From Verrucomicrobiaceae bacterium (GTDB lineage: Bacteria > Verrucomicrobiota > Verrucomicrobiia > Verrucomicrobiales > Verrucomicrobiaceae), in the NCBI GenBank assembly GCA_016795485.1, contig JAEUHM010000046.1, positions 124,001-188,000 on the forward strand: 64,000 nucleotides of DNA, read 5' to 3'. The position numbers and the translations under genes were made by a program. Positions 8,371 to 17,806 of the stretch are shown one piece after another. Within the stretch, counting starts at the first letter, position 1. The number at the start of each line of letters is the position of its first letter. The notes under the pieces were generated by a model, which saw only the letters and a program-made list of their open reading frames with translations, ran no database searches and had not been told where the DNA came from.

Positions 8371-9693
8371 TCAACTATTGTAAGCTTCTTCTCCGTGCTC
8401 GCTAATGTCTAGACCGGAGTTCTCTTGCTCTGCTGTAACGCGCAATCCAACCGTGAGAGCAATCGCTTTTAGCAACACAAAGCTGACCACAGCCGATAGT
8501 AAGGTCGTGGCGAGCGCCGCTTGAATCTGAATCTTCAGTTGGGTTGCAATTTCGAAGTCACCAAGCCCGCCTGCAAAGCTCTTGGAACCGAACACAGCAA
8601 CGAGGACGGTACCGACAAAACCCCCAACTCCATGCACGCCAAAGACATCCAGAGAGTCGTCGTAGTTGAACTTACGCTTGAGCTTTGCACAGGCAATCCA
8701 GCACAGCACGGCTGACACGCTGCCAATGCAGAGCGCTCCTATGGGGCCAACTTTGCCCGATGCAGGTGTGATGGCGGCAAGTCCAGCAATGGAGCCTGTG
8801 GCGATGCCTAACGCACTCGGTTTGCCAAGCTTGATCCACTCGATTGCAGACCAAACAACACATGCAGCTGATGCTGACAAGTGAGTGACCAACACCGTCA
8901 TCGCAGCGCTACCATTGGCAGCAAGCTGGCTTCCGCCATTAAAGCCGAACCATCCCACCCACAACATGCCTGCTCCGGCGACAGTCAGCGGAAGATTGTG
9001 TGGCATCATCGCTGACGTTGGGAATCCTTTACGCGGGCCAACCATAATGCACGCGACAAGCGCCGCAATACCTGCCGTAATGTGCACTACAATCCCTCCA
9101 GCGAGGTCGATGATGCCTTTGATCCCGAAGAAATCGAGCTTGTGCCACACGCCATAGCACGTCGGAACATAAACAAGCAGACTCCAAAGGACGCTAAAGA
9201 TCATGATCGCGCTAAACTTCATCCGTTCCGCAAACGCCCCGATAAACAAACCGGGCGTAATCAGGAAGAACATCATTTGATAACTCAACCAGAGCGGCTC
9301 CGGGAGGTTTGCGACCGTTCCGTAGACAGTGTCTGGGCCTACTCCTGCCAGGAAGGTCTTGCTCAAGCTTCCGAAGAGGCTTCCCCCATCTGTGAAACTA
9401 AGGGTGTAGCCGCACACGACCCACACGATGCTCATCACCGCGGTGAGCGCAAAGCACTGCATGAAAATGGAAAGCACATTCCGGGCACGGACGAGACCTG
9501 CGTAAAACAGAGCGAGCCCAGGAATCATCATGAAGAGAACAAGGGCCGTGGAGGTCAATAGCCAGGCAGTGTCCCCGGTATTAAAACTCGGCGGTGTGTC
9601 TGCCGCGCTTGCAGTCGCAGTCAGAAACAAACAAAAAATGGACGTCATCAGCATAGCTGCGCATCCCCGGCCTGTGGAGGTCAGTGATAACAT
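8371..9693 (-). CDS. amtB: ammonium transporter AmtB
   Basis: The 440-residue protein has a cleavable signal peptide ending near TASAAD and then the Amt fold: IPGLALFYAGLVRARN, AGGIVVHITAGIAAL, FGFNGGSQLAANG and FGVHGVGGFVGT. The C-terminus LDISEHGEEAYN is the region through which GlnK usually controls Amt channels, although no glnK gene is adjacent. The ATG at 9693 lies about 27 bases downstream of the start point predicted from a sigma-54 promoter, which supports this start; a Met 13 codons later is the alternative. Expression is inferred to rise under nitrogen limitation. Confidence 0.95.
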   Translation of the reverse strand: MLSLTSTGRGCAAMLMTSIFCLFLTATASAADTPPSFNTGDTAWLLTSTALVLFMMIPGLALFYAGLVRARNVLSIFMQCFALTAVMSIVWVVCGYTLSFTDGGSLFGSLSKTFLAGVGPDTVYGTVANLPEPLWLSYQMMFFLITPGLFIGAFAERMKFSAIMIFSVLWSLLVYVPTCYGVWHKLDFFGIKGIIDLAGGIVVHITAGIAALVACIMVGPRKGFPTSAMMPHNLPLTVAGAGMLWVGWFGFNGGSQLAANGSAAMTVLVTHLSASAACVVWSAIEWIKLGKPSALGIATGSIAGLAAITPASGKVGPIGALCIGSVSAVLCWIACAKLKRKFNYDDSLDVFGVHGVGGFVGTVLVAVFGSKSFAGGLGDFEIATQLKIQIQAALATTLLSAVVSFVLLKAIALTVGLRVTAEQENSGLDISEHGEEAYNS

Positions 9694-9729
9694 GTGGTTG
9701 GATTAGGGTGTGGTTGGCGATCAGAATCT

Positions 9730-9747
9730 TAGCAGTTGTTGTGCCAA
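9730..9747 (-). promoter_or_regulatory. sigma-54 (-24/-12) promoter of amtB
   Basis: On the minus strand the sequence reads TTGGCACAACAACTGCTA. The GG (9745-9744) and GC (9733-9732) dinucleotides are exactly ten bases apart, and TTGGCAC is a perfect -24 element. The predicted start point is near 9720, 27 bases before the amtB ATG. This position and the target gene fit nitrogen control through RpoN. I did not recognise an NtrC-type enhancer site upstream. Confidence 0.85.
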
Positions 9748-9776
9748 CATTTTCTACTTTTCAGGATAGGGTTCTG

Positions 9777-9805
9777 TTGACTTATGTAAGAGAATCTGAT
9801 ATTTA
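9777..9805 (+). promoter_or_regulatory. sigma-70-type promoter for the small barrel gene at 9830
   Basis: TTGACT (9777-9782) is followed after exactly 17 bases by TATTTA (9800-9805). The predicted start point near 9812 leaves a leader of about 18 bases before ATG 9830. The site sits back to back with the sigma-54 promoter of amtB in a 136-base divergent region. Confidence 0.55.
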
Positions 9806-9829
9806 ATGACTATTAACTTCTAAGACTTC

Positions 9830-10450
9830 ATGAAGATCCGCCCAACGCTCGCCACCTTTGCCTTGCTCACGTCAGCCGCTTTAGCCGGCCCACCTGGCTA
9901 CGATGCCAAGGCTCCTGCCCTACCTCCGCCACCCATTCCAGCGCCTTCCTGCCGGATCAGTTATGACTACTTTGAGGCCGGATGGAACCATATCATGCCA
10001 GATTCTGGCTCCCATGGTGATGGCTACTTCCTCAGCGCGAACAAGTCGCTTAATGATCACTTTTTCGCCCTACTCCACGGTGGTCAGACTTTTATGGGTG
10101 ACAACACGCTCACAGATGTCGCGGGCGGCATTGGTTTTCACGCTCCGGTGATGAACTGCTTCGATTGGGTGGTCAAAACTGCCTGTTTTTACGAAGATAG
10201 CACTTATTGGGGTGACAACGTTGGCTGGGATGTGGCCACGGGTATTCGGGTAAGTCTCTCCAGTTGGTTGGAGTTCAATACTTTCTACCACGCCAGTGAC
10301 ACCTTTGAGGATAGCGATGGCATTGATCATGCAGGCACTGCTGCCCTGATCTTCAAAGATATCATTCATCCGCGTTTCGACACGATCCTGGCCGGGGTAA
10401 TGACCGATCAAGCGACTTCAGTGTCTCTCGGCCTACGCTATAACTTTTAA
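9830..10450 (+). CDS. small outer-membrane beta-barrel-like protein
   Basis: The 206-residue protein has a signal peptide ending near ALAGP, a proline-rich linker (ALPPPPIPAPS) and then about 165 residues of alternating hydrophobic and polar segments rich in Gly, Tyr, Phe and Asp. It ends SLGLRYNF, with the C-terminal aromatic typical of BAM-assembled barrels. The architecture (signal, Pro/Ala/Lys linker, short barrel) repeats in the genes at 34616 and 42473. Function is unknown. A strong terminator follows, so it is probably a single-gene unit. Confidence 0.65.
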   Translation: MKIRPTLATFALLTSAALAGPPGYDAKAPALPPPPIPAPSCRISYDYFEAGWNHIMPDSGSHGDGYFLSANKSLNDHFFALLHGGQTFMGDNTLTDVAGGIGFHAPVMNCFDWVVKTACFYEDSTYWGDNVGWDVATGIRVSLSSWLEFNTFYHASDTFEDSDGIDHAGTAALIFKDIIHPRFDTILAGVMTDQATSVSLGLRYNF

Positions 10451-10479
10451 CCTTGGTTGAGTTCCAGGGTGTTCTGGCC

Positions 10480-10521
10480 AGCGGCACAGGTTCCTCGTGA
10501 GCCTGTGCCGCTCGTTTTTTT
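10480..10521 (+). terminator. rho-independent terminator
   Basis: AGCGGCACAGG (10480-10490) pairs perfectly with CCTGTGCCGCT (10502-10512), followed by CG and a seven-T run. It lies 30 bases after the stop of the small barrel gene and separates it from topB. Confidence 0.92.
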
Positions 10522-10598
10522 AGCCGGACTTGACAGACACGCGAGACTTCCCGATTAACCGCCCCTCCTCCAACCTTCAGATTCTATAGACCGCCAGC

Positions 10599-13190
10599 AT
10601 GGCCAAAACCCTTATCATTGCCGAGAAGCCAAGTGTAGCCACCGACCTAGCCCGCGCCTTGGGCAAGCTTCCAGGCATGACAGCCTTCCATAAAGAGAAG
10701 GACTACTTTGAAAACGATTCCCATGTGATCAGCAGCGCTGTCGGGCACCTTCTGGAACTCAAGATGCCTGAGGTGAATGGGAAAAAGATTGGCTGGGGCT
10801 TTACCACCCTCCCGATCATCCCAGAGCACTTTGATTTGCAGCCCATCCAGACCTCGGCCGACCGATTTCGCGCGCTTACCAAGCTCATTAAACGCAAAGA
10901 CATCGAAGTTATCGTCAATGCCTGTGACGCAGGCCGTGAAGGAGAACTCATTTTCCGTTATTTGATGGAGGCAACGGGCTGTACTAAGCCAATTAAACGT
11001 CTGTGGATGCAGTCCATGACCAACTCGGCGATTTTGGAGGCCTTCAAACAACTCCGGAGTGACGACGAAATGCGTCCGCTCTATGATGCAGCCAAGTGCC
11101 GGAGTGAGTCGGACTGGATCGTCGGCATTAACGGCACTCGCGCACTTACAGCTCTCAACTCGAGGCACGGAGGCTTCCGCCTTACACCAGTTGGCCGTGT
11201 CCAGACACCGACGCTTAGCATTTTGGCCGCTCGTGAGCATGCCATCATGGATTTCGTCCCACGCGAATATTTTGAGGTGCACGGTTTGTTTGAGATTACA
11301 GCTGGCCGCTATCCCGGCCGCTGGTTCAATGAGCAGTTCCAAAAGGATGAAGCCGACGAGCACAAGAAGGCTGAGCGCATTTGGGACAGGGCTCACGCCG
11401 AGGCAATTGTTGCCCGCTGTGTCGGAAAGCCAGGCAAGGTCTCGGAAGTAACGAAACCCGCTCGCCAGGGTGCTCCCCTGCTCTACGACCTCACTTCGCT
11501 TCAACGTGATGCATCCAATCGCTTTGGGTTCTCCGCCCGCCGTACACTGCAAATCGCCCAGGCACTTTACGAAAAATACAAGGTGCTCACGTATCCTCGT
11601 ACTGACTCGCGTTATCTGCCAGAAGATTACCTCGGCACTTGCATCGGCACGATGAAGACCTTTGCGGGTCATTCGGACTCAAAACACGACGCCTTCCCCT
11701 TCGATCTGATTCCTCACGCGGCCAAGGTAATGAGTAACCACTGGATCCGCCCAAATCGCCGGATTTTCGACAACAGCAAGGTCTCTGATCACTTTGCAAT
11801 CATCCCAACAGGCCAGATCCCACCTAAAGAACTGCCAGAAGCCGAACAGAAAATATTCGACATGGTGCTGCGGCGCTTCATCGCCGTGTTCTTCCCTCCA
11901 GCTGAGTTTGAAGTCACTACCCGCATCACTCGTGTGGGTGAGGATGCGTTCAAGTCTGAGGGCAAAGTGTTAAAGGAGTCAGGCTGGCTTGCCGTTTACG
12001 GAAAAAAGGCTGCCGAAGAGGCCGCTGCAGAGGGTGAGTCCGGTGGAAAACTACTCACGCCCTATTCAGACGGCGAAAACGCTAGCACTTTGGATGTAGA
12101 ACTCCGCGAGGAAACCACCAAGCCCCCGCCTCGTTACAATGAGGCCACCCTGCTCTCTACCATGGAGAACGCAGGAAAGTTTGTTGAAGACGAAGATCAC
12201 GCCGAGGCGATGTCAGAACGCGGCCTTGGCACTCCGGCGACTCGAGCCGCCATCATTGAAGGCCTCATCATGGACGGCTACATTGAAAGGAATCAGCGGG
12301 ATCTCGTCGTTACCCAGAAGGGGCTCAATTTGATAGGCCAGATCAGCGAGATCGGCATTGAGGCTCTCTCATCGCCTGAACTTACAGGTCAGTGGGAGTT
12401 CCAACTCCGCCAAATGGAGCACAGGAGACTCGACCGTCTCAGTTTCATGAACGGCATCAAGGACATGGCATCCTCTATTGTCGACAAGACGAAAGCCTAC
12501 GTAAAGGCGGCCAAAGAGCGGGTCTATCCTGAGCTCGATGCACACTGCCCGTATTGCGGAGGCACGGGATTCAAGCAAACGGACGATTTCTACGCCTGCA
12601 AAACCAAGGACTGCCGTCTCAGAGTCTACAAAATCATTGCGTCACGGGCGCTCAGCGAAGAAGAGGCCAAAACTTTGATTGAGAAACGAATGCTCGGCCC
12701 CCTTGATGGGTTCCGCAGCAAGAAAGGCCAAGAGTTTTCAGCAGCCATCGAACTTAAAGAGGATCAGAAGACAAGCTTCGTGTTTGCGAACGGAGAGGAC
12801 GCGCCTGATGGCGTGAAACCATTCGATTTTGAGTCGGCTCAACCTCTCTGCGAGTGCCCTGTTTGCGCGAAAAAGGGCAAGAAGGGCCTGATTTACGACA
12901 CTGGTGACAACTACATCTGTCGCACCAGCGCCAACGACTACAAGGCATGCAATGCGAAACTGCCGAGGGTGCTCTGTAAGAAGGAGATCACACCGGAGAA
13001 CGCCAGACTCTTCTTTACCGAAGGACGCACCGCGCTCATCGAAGGCATGATCTCCAAGAAAGGACGTCCATTCAGCGCCTTCTTGAACTGCAAAGCAGGC
13101 GACAAACGTCTTCTTTCTTGGGAGTTCCCACCCCGGGAGAAGAAAGAAAAAGCACCAGCCAAGAAGGCCGCCAAGAAGTTAGAAGAATAG
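10599..13190 (+). CDS. topB: DNA topoisomerase III (type IA)
   Basis: The 863-residue protein begins with the Toprim motif [14 protein letters not shown], has [17 protein letters not shown] acidic residues ([14 protein letters not shown]), and carries the active-site Tyr in [15 protein letters not shown]. The block [18 protein letters not shown] is typical of TopB. The C-terminus has two Cys-rich modules (CPYCGG... and CPVCAK...), each followed by a short domain with [16 protein letters not shown] or [10 protein letters not shown], and ends in a Lys/Ala-rich tail. It decatenates single-stranded DNA intermediates during replication and recombination. No clear ribosome-binding site precedes ATG 10599. 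Confidence 0.95.
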   Translation: MAKTLIIAEKPSVATDLARALGKLPGMTAFHKEKDYFENDSHVISSAVGHLLELKMPEVNGKKIGWGFTTLPIIPEHFDLQPIQTSADRFRALTKLIKRKDIEVIVNACDAGREGELIFRYLMEATGCTKPIKRLWMQSMTNSAILEAFKQLRSDDEMRPLYDAAKCRSESDWIVGINGTRALTALNSRHGGFRLTPVGRVQTPTLSILAAREHAIMDFVPREYFEVHGLFEITAGRYPGRWFNEQFQKDEADEHKKAERIWDRAHAEAIVARCVGKPGKVSEVTKPARQGAPLLYDLTSLQRDASNRFGFSARRTLQIAQALYEKYKVLTYPRTDSRYLPEDYLGTCIGTMKTFAGHSDSKHDAFPFDLIPHAAKVMSNHWIRPNRRIFDNSKVSDHFAIIPTGQIPPKELPEAEQKIFDMVLRRFIAVFFPPAEFEVTTRITRVGEDAFKSEGKVLKESGWLAVYGKKAAEEAAAEGESGGKLLTPYSDGENASTLDVELREETTKPPPRYNEATLLSTMENAGKFVEDEDHAEAMSERGLGTPATRAAIIEGLIMDGYIERNQRDLVVTQKGLNLIGQISEIGIEALSSPELTGQWEFQLRQMEHRRLDRLSFMNGIKDMASSIVDKTKAYVKAAKERVYPELDAHCPYCGGTGFKQTDDFYACKTKDCRLRVYKIIASRALSEEEAKTLIEKRMLGPLDGFRSKKGQEFSAAIELKEDQKTSFVFANGEDAPDGVKPFDFESAQPLCECPVCAKKGKKGLIYDTGDNYICRTSANDYKACNAKLPRVLCKKEITPENARLFFTEGRTALIEGMISKKGRPFSAFLNCKAGDKRLLSWEFPPREKKEKAPAKKAAKKLEE

Positions 13191-13236
13191 TCTGTTGATT
13201 GAATGTGAAGAAAGAATCTTGCCATGTAGTGCGTTA

Positions 13237-13248
13237 CTGGTATACCAG
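13237..13248. promoter_or_regulatory. GntR-type operator CTGGTATACCAG
   Basis: A perfect 12-base palindrome containing TGGTATACCA ends 11 bases before the start codon of the GntR regulator. TGGT...ACCA half-sites are typical of FCD-subfamily GntR proteins, and GGTATA is the half-site known for NanR. The position suggests autoregulation and control of the downstream locus. I saw no second copy, but could not search exhaustively. Confidence 0.65.
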
Positions 13249-13259
13249 CACCACACCAC

Positions 13260-14024
13260 ATGGCAGCATCATCAACCATAAGCCTTCGGCAGCAGGCCTA
13301 CGATCATCTTCAGCGCAAACTCATCAGTGGTGAACTTCGATCCGGCTCAGTAGTCTCTGAGCAGTCACTCGCAGAGGAGATCGGTGTCAGCCGAACGCCA
13401 GTTCGGGAAGCCATCCGCACTCTTGAAATGGAGGGCATCCTTGAGCAGGTGCCCCGTTTTGGCACTGTCGTCCGGAAACTTGATCGACGTGATTTGGTAG
13501 AGCTTTACGAACTCCGGGAAGCAATCGAGCCATTCAGCACCGCCAGGGCTGCACGCCGCATCAGCGCATCAGACTTATCCAATCTCGAGTCCACGATTCA
13601 GGCAATTGAAGTGCTACGTGATGAACTTGGGATTTCGGGTGCTAGACAATTGAATGAGAATCAAATGCGTCGTCTTTTGTCGGCCGACTTAACCTTTCAT
13701 CTGACTCTATTGCGAGCCTCGGGCAATGGCAGGATGCTAAAAATCGTGTCTGATTCGAGGCTTCTCACGGGAGTATTTAACAGTCGGAGGCAACCCCACA
13801 CGTCTGCGGTAGTCGAGTCGACCCTTGATCAGCATCGGGCCATTGTTGCAGCTGTACAGGCCCGAAACGAAGGTATGGCCGCTAGCGCGATGCTTTCTCA
13901 CATTCTGCACAGCAAGGAGCAAGCCCTTGAAGCGTTCGACTTCGACATGTCGTCTCCATCCGTCCCGGCTTCAACCCAACGCATTATTTCAGAACTCACC
14001 CGCAAACCCAGATCACGCAAATGA
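13260..14024 (+). CDS. GntR-family transcriptional regulator, FCD/FadR subfamily
   Basis: The 254-residue protein has an N-terminal winged helix (LRQQAYDHLQRKLISGELRSG, EEIGVSRTPVREAIRTLEMEG) and an FCD ligand domain whose likely metal residues are seen in ADLTFHLTLL, DQHRAIVAAV and LSHILHSKE. Such regulators usually respond to organic acids or sugar acids. A TGGTATACCA palindrome lies just upstream. Its stop overlaps the next start in ATGA, so it is the first gene of the carbohydrate locus and its natural regulator. The ligand is unknown; a sugar acid or sialic-acid-like compound would fit the aldolase-type gene at the far end. Confidence 0.9.
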   Translation: MAASSTISLRQQAYDHLQRKLISGELRSGSVVSEQSLAEEIGVSRTPVREAIRTLEMEGILEQVPRFGTVVRKLDRRDLVELYELREAIEPFSTARAARRISASDLSNLESTIQAIEVLRDELGISGARQLNENQMRRLLSADLTFHLTLLRASGNGRMLKIVSDSRLLTGVFNSRRQPHTSAVVESTLDQHRAIVAAVQARNEGMAASAMLSHILHSKEQALEAFDFDMSSPSVPASTQRIISELTRKPRSRK

Positions 14025-15961
14025 AGATCTCTGCCTGTATTCTTACCGTCTTGTCAGCTCAACTGCTGGCGCTCGAGCAACTCCCCTACAACAACCCCGG
14101 CCTCGCGGTGGATCTCGGTGTCGGTCTTTGGGCCTGGCCGGTGCCGTGTGATGCCGATGGCGATGGGGACTTTGATTTGATCGTCTCGTGTCCCGACAAG
14201 CCGAGCAATGGCGTGTATGTGTTTGAGAACACGACGGGCGACACGGCGAAGAACAAGATGCCCTTGTTCAAGCCGGGCAAGTTCATCAGCAAGACGGTGC
14301 ACTATGTGATGCCGAGCTATGTCGATGGCGGCATGAGAGTGCTGACGCCGGGCTTTGAATACAAGAACTTCACCAAGACGGGGCTCGAAGAGAAGGTGAA
14401 GCTGCCGGTCGATGCGAAGTTCCACAAACCGCAGGGCAAGCAGCCGAAGGGTCCGAAGATGCGGCACAACCAGTGGCGCTATGCCGACTACGATGGCGAT
14501 GGCGCGCTCGATTTGATCGTGGCGGTGGAGGACTGGAGCTACTACGGCTGGGACGATGCATGGAGCGCCGATGGCAAGTGGCAGAACGGTCCGCTGCATG
14601 GGTGGATCTACTTCATCAAGAACACCGGCAGCACGGCCGAGCCAAAGTATGACAAGCCGAAGTTCATCGACGCGGATGGCAAGCGTCTCGATGTCTTTGG
14701 TTGTCCGTCACCGCAGTTCGAGGACTTCGATGGCGATCGCGATCTCGACCTGCTGTGCGGCGAGTTCCTGGACCGCTTCACCTACTTCCAGAACATCGGC
14801 ACGCGCACCGCTCCGGTGTATGCAAAGGGCGTGCGTGTCACCACGAAGGACGGCAAGCATCTGCGCATGGATTTGGAGATGATCGCTCCGGTGGCGTTCG
14901 ATTGGGACAAGGATGGCGACATGGATCTGATCTGCGGCGATGAAGATGGTCGCGTGGCGTTCATCGAGAACACGGGCAAGTTCGCAGCGGACAAGTCGCC
15001 TGTGTTTGAGAAGCCGAAGTATTTCAAACAAGAAGCGAGCACGATGAAGTGCGGTGCGCTCGCCACGCCAGTGGGCTTTGATTGGGATGGCGATGGCGAC
15101 ACCGACATCGTGAGCGGCAACACGGCAGGCTACATTGAGTTCTTCGAGAACCTCAGTGGACCGAAGGTCGCGCAACCGAAGTGGGCCGCACCGGTGCGCC
15201 TCAAGGCCGACGGCAAGACCTTCCGCGTGCTGGCTGGCAATCAGAGCATCCAGGGACCCGCTGAAGCCAAGTGGGGCTACACGACGCTGAACATCGCGGA
15301 CTGGGACGGCGATGGCCTGCCGGACATCGTGCTGAACTCGATCATCAGCCGCGTGCAGTGGCTCAAGAACATCGGCACTCGCAAGGAACCCACGCTCGCC
15401 GCGCCTCAATCAATCGACGTCGAATGGAACGGTGAACAACCCAAGCTCGCGTGGGGCTGGCTGAAGCCGGAGGGCAAAGGTTTGATGACGCAGTGGCGCA
15501 CCACGCCAGCGCTATACGACTTCAATAGCGATGGATTGCTCGACATCGCGATGCTCGACACCGAAGGCTATCTCGCCTTTTTCGAGCGCGCGAAAGTGGA
15601 TGGCAAACTCATCCTCAAAAGTCCTCGACGCGCCTTTGTCGATGAAAGCGGCAAGCCGCTCCAACTCAATGCGGGCACGGCTGGCAAGAGCGGTCGTCGC
15701 AAGCTGTGCGTCACAGATTGGGATGGCGATGGCAAGTTCGACTTCCTGCTGAACTCGTCGAACGCGGACTTCCTCAAGCAGGTCGGCATGAAGGATGGCA
15801 ACTGGGTGATGAAGAACGCGGGCACGCTGGCCGACAAGAACATCGAAGGCCACGACGTGAGCCCCACGGTGGTCGATTTCGATGGCGACACAGTGCCCGA
15901 CTTCATCGGTGGCGCGGAGGATGGCCGTTTTTACTTCCTGAAAAACCCGCGCTCGAAGTAG
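14021..15961 (+). CDS. secreted FG-GAP/VCBS beta-propeller protein with nine Ca-binding-type repeats
   Basis: The 646-residue protein has a short signal peptide (ending near LLALEQ). It then has about nine repeats with a DxDxDGxxD core, for example DADGDGDFDLIV, DYDGDGALDLIV, DFDGDRDLDLLC, DWDKDGDMDLIC, DWDGDGDTDIVS and DWDGDGLPDIVL. These are the calcium-binding loops of integrin-like propellers. The role is probably extracellular or periplasmic glycan or protein binding. It overlaps the regulator gene by four bases. A second, more divergent propeller protein is encoded at 20086. Confidence 0.85.
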   Translation: MKISACILTVLSAQLLALEQLPYNNPGLAVDLGVGLWAWPVPCDADGDGDFDLIVSCPDKPSNGVYVFENTTGDTAKNKMPLFKPGKFISKTVHYVMPSYVDGGMRVLTPGFEYKNFTKTGLEEKVKLPVDAKFHKPQGKQPKGPKMRHNQWRYADYDGDGALDLIVAVEDWSYYGWDDAWSADGKWQNGPLHGWIYFIKNTGSTAEPKYDKPKFIDADGKRLDVFGCPSPQFEDFDGDRDLDLLCGEFLDRFTYFQNIGTRTAPVYAKGVRVTTKDGKHLRMDLEMIAPVAFDWDKDGDMDLICGDEDGRVAFIENTGKFAADKSPVFEKPKYFKQEASTMKCGALATPVGFDWDGDGDTDIVSGNTAGYIEFFENLSGPKVAQPKWAAPVRLKADGKTFRVLAGNQSIQGPAEAKWGYTTLNIADWDGDGLPDIVLNSIISRVQWLKNIGTRKEPTLAAPQSIDVEWNGEQPKLAWGWLKPEGKGLMTQWRTTPALYDFNSDGLLDIAMLDTEGYLAFFERAKVDGKLILKSPRRAFVDESGKPLQLNAGTAGKSGRRKLCVTDWDGDGKFDFLLNSSNADFLKQVGMKDGNWVMKNAGTLADKNIEGHDVSPTVVDFDGDTVPDFIGGAEDGRFYFLKNPRSK

Positions 15962-15991
15962 TCTCGGCGGCTTCCAACCCATTTCTCGTCC

Positions 15992-17215
15992 ATGTCTTCT
16001 TCGAATCCGATGCGCTATGCCTGGCTGGTCGTGTGCCTGCTGTTTCCAGTCGCACTGCTGAACTACCTCGACCGCCAGATGCTCGCCACGATGAAGGCGT
16101 CGATGGTGAGCGACATCCCGAGCATCGCGAACAAGGCTGACTGGGGCTGGGTGCTCGGCTGGTTCAAGTGGACGTATGCCATCCTCAGTCCGTTCGGTGG
16201 CTACATCGCGGATCGCGTGAGCAAAAAGCACGTCATTGGTGTGAGCTTGATCGCATGGTCAGCGGTGACATGGTGGACGGGTCATGTGACGACTTTTCAT
16301 GAACTCGTCGTCGCCCGCGCGTGCATGGGTATCAGCGAGGCGTTTTACATTCCGTGCGCGCTGGCCTTGATCGCTGATTATCACGCGGGCTCGACGCGTT
16401 CACTCGCCGTCGGTGTGCATCAGACGGGCATCTACATCGGGCAGATTCTGGGCGGATTCGCGGGCTACGTCGCTGACTCGCCTGAGCATGGGTGGCGCTG
16501 GGCTTTCTCCACTTGCGGCATGATCGGCGTCATCTACGCGCTGCCGCTGTTCTCCATGCTGCGCAATCCGGTGCGAGTTGAGCCACAAGCCACGAATGCA
16601 TCAAGCGAGAGCGCCTTCAAAGGACTGCTGGGCAACCGCAACTTCATACTGCTCGTGCTTTACTTCACGCTGCCAGCGATCGCGGGATGGGTGGTACGCG
16701 ACTGGATGCCAGACATTCTCAAAGAGAAGTTCGGCCTCGGCCAAGGCAAGGCAGGCGTGAGCGCGATCCTGTATGTGCAGATCGCCTCACTCGCTGGCGC
16801 GCTCATCGGCGGCACACTCGCGGATCGCTGGATGAGCAAGACCACGCGCGGCCGCATCTTCACCAGTGCGCTCGGCATGGCGATGTTCCTGCCCGCGCTC
16901 TTCAGTGTGGGCAATGCGGGATCGCTCACCGTGGCGATCATCGGCTTGATCGTGTTCGGGTTTGGCTGGGGCTTCTTCGACTGCAACAACATGCCCATCC
17001 TCTGCCAGATCGCGCGGCCCGAATGGCGTGCCACCGGCTACGGCCTCATGAACCTCGCGAGCATCAGTTGCGGCGGCTTCGGCGATGTCGCCTTCGGTGC
17101 GCTACGTGATCGCCATGTGCCTCTCAACGTGATTTTCGGCGCATTCGCGGGTCTCGCCCTGCTGTCGATCTTCATCGTTCTTTTGATCAAGCCTCAGGAA
17201 TCAAAACAGGCATGA
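15992..17215 (+). CDS. MFS transporter, anion:cation symporter-like
   Basis: The 407-residue protein has twelve predicted hydrophobic segments and MFS signatures: NYLDRQMLATM in helix 1, GGYIADRVSKKHVIG between helices 2 and 3, and RACMGISEAFYIPCALALIADYH. The helix 1 motif and loop resemble the hexuronate/sugar-acid (ACS) branch more than the sugar-porter branch. It follows the first propeller gene by 30 bases and is probably in the same transcript. It would import a sugar acid or organic anion across the inner membrane. Confidence 0.8.
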   Translation: MSSSNPMRYAWLVVCLLFPVALLNYLDRQMLATMKASMVSDIPSIANKADWGWVLGWFKWTYAILSPFGGYIADRVSKKHVIGVSLIAWSAVTWWTGHVTTFHELVVARACMGISEAFYIPCALALIADYHAGSTRSLAVGVHQTGIYIGQILGGFAGYVADSPEHGWRWAFSTCGMIGVIYALPLFSMLRNPVRVEPQATNASSESAFKGLLGNRNFILLVLYFTLPAIAGWVVRDWMPDILKEKFGLGQGKAGVSAILYVQIASLAGALIGGTLADRWMSKTTRGRIFTSALGMAMFLPALFSVGNAGSLTVAIIGLIVFGFGWGFFDCNNMPILCQIARPEWRATGYGLMNLASISCGGFGDVAFGALRDRHVPLNVIFGAFAGLALLSIFIVLLIKPQESKQA

Positions 17216-17226
17216 GCAAACAACGG

Positions 17227-17535
17227 TCAGGCTTCGGATTCATCCGCCCGGCTCTTCCAGTAGTCGGGGTTTCGGCGTTGATGCATCACGGCAATGACAT
17301 ACACAGCGTCTCTCTCCTCCCGATAGATAATCGAATGGGAGAACCGCTTCATGTTATGCCGTCTGAATCGCTTATAAACGAAGTGGCTGCGCTCCGGGTA
17401 TTTGCGAACGTGCTGCAAGCCCTCCCTGACGGCTCTCAGAAACTCAAAGGGCACTCGGTCACTTCGCTCGGCGAGAATCAAAGCCCAGCTCTGAATCTCG
17501 TCCTCGACCTCAGGATGCTGTTCCAACCTTTTCAC
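17227..17535 (-). CDS. RelE/ParE-family toxin
   Basis: The protein of about 102 residues has the ParE/RelE fold signature: an N-terminal EVEDEIQSWALIL helix, VREGLQHVRKYPE, and the C-terminal strand region FSHSIIYREERDAVYVIAVMHQRRNPDYWKSR. I chose the GTG at 17535; a TTG at 17559 is an alternative. Either start lies inside the upstream antitoxin gene, a usual arrangement for coupled translation. Toxins of this type act on mRNA at the ribosome or on gyrase. The gene faces the MFS gene, with 11 bases between the stops. Confidence 0.85.
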   Translation of the reverse strand: MKRLEQHPEVEDEIQSWALILAERSDRVPFEFLRAVREGLQHVRKYPERSHFVYKRFRRHNMKRFSHSIIYREERDAVYVIAVMHQRRNPDYWKSRADESEA

Positions 17536-17755
17536 GAAGGCGCGCCTCAATTTCCGCAATCACCTCGAAAGCATCCCGGCACTTCACCTTCCCGGAGACG
17601 ATCTCGTCCCATCGGCGATCCAGCGTCGATTTCTCTTCATCCGACAGATCGGCCTCGGGCTCAATGCTTTCGGCCAATTGATCAACCAACTCGCTGCGAT
17701 CTTGCTCAGAGAGCTTCAGAGCTTGGTGCAAAAGTGACTCGGCTGTCGCTGTCAT
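17510..17755 (-). CDS. addiction-module antitoxin (TIGR02574-like)
   Basis: The 81-residue acidic protein reads LLHQALKLSEQDRSELVDQLAESIE and then a central RRWDEIVSG stretch, matching the short antitoxin family that precedes ParE-type toxins. The start ATG is at 17755. It overlaps the toxin gene by 26 bases with the GTG start or 50 with the TTG. The pair lies on the strand opposite to the carbohydrate genes on both sides and appears to split one locus. Confidence 0.85.
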   Translation of the reverse strand: MTATAESLLHQALKLSEQDRSELVDQLAESIEPEADLSDEEKSTLDRRWDEIVSGKVKCRDAFEVIAEIEARLREKVGTAS

Positions 17756-17806
17756 AACTGGCTCTTATTCTAGGAACTGAACATAAAAAAACAAGTCTCA
17801 CGCTGC

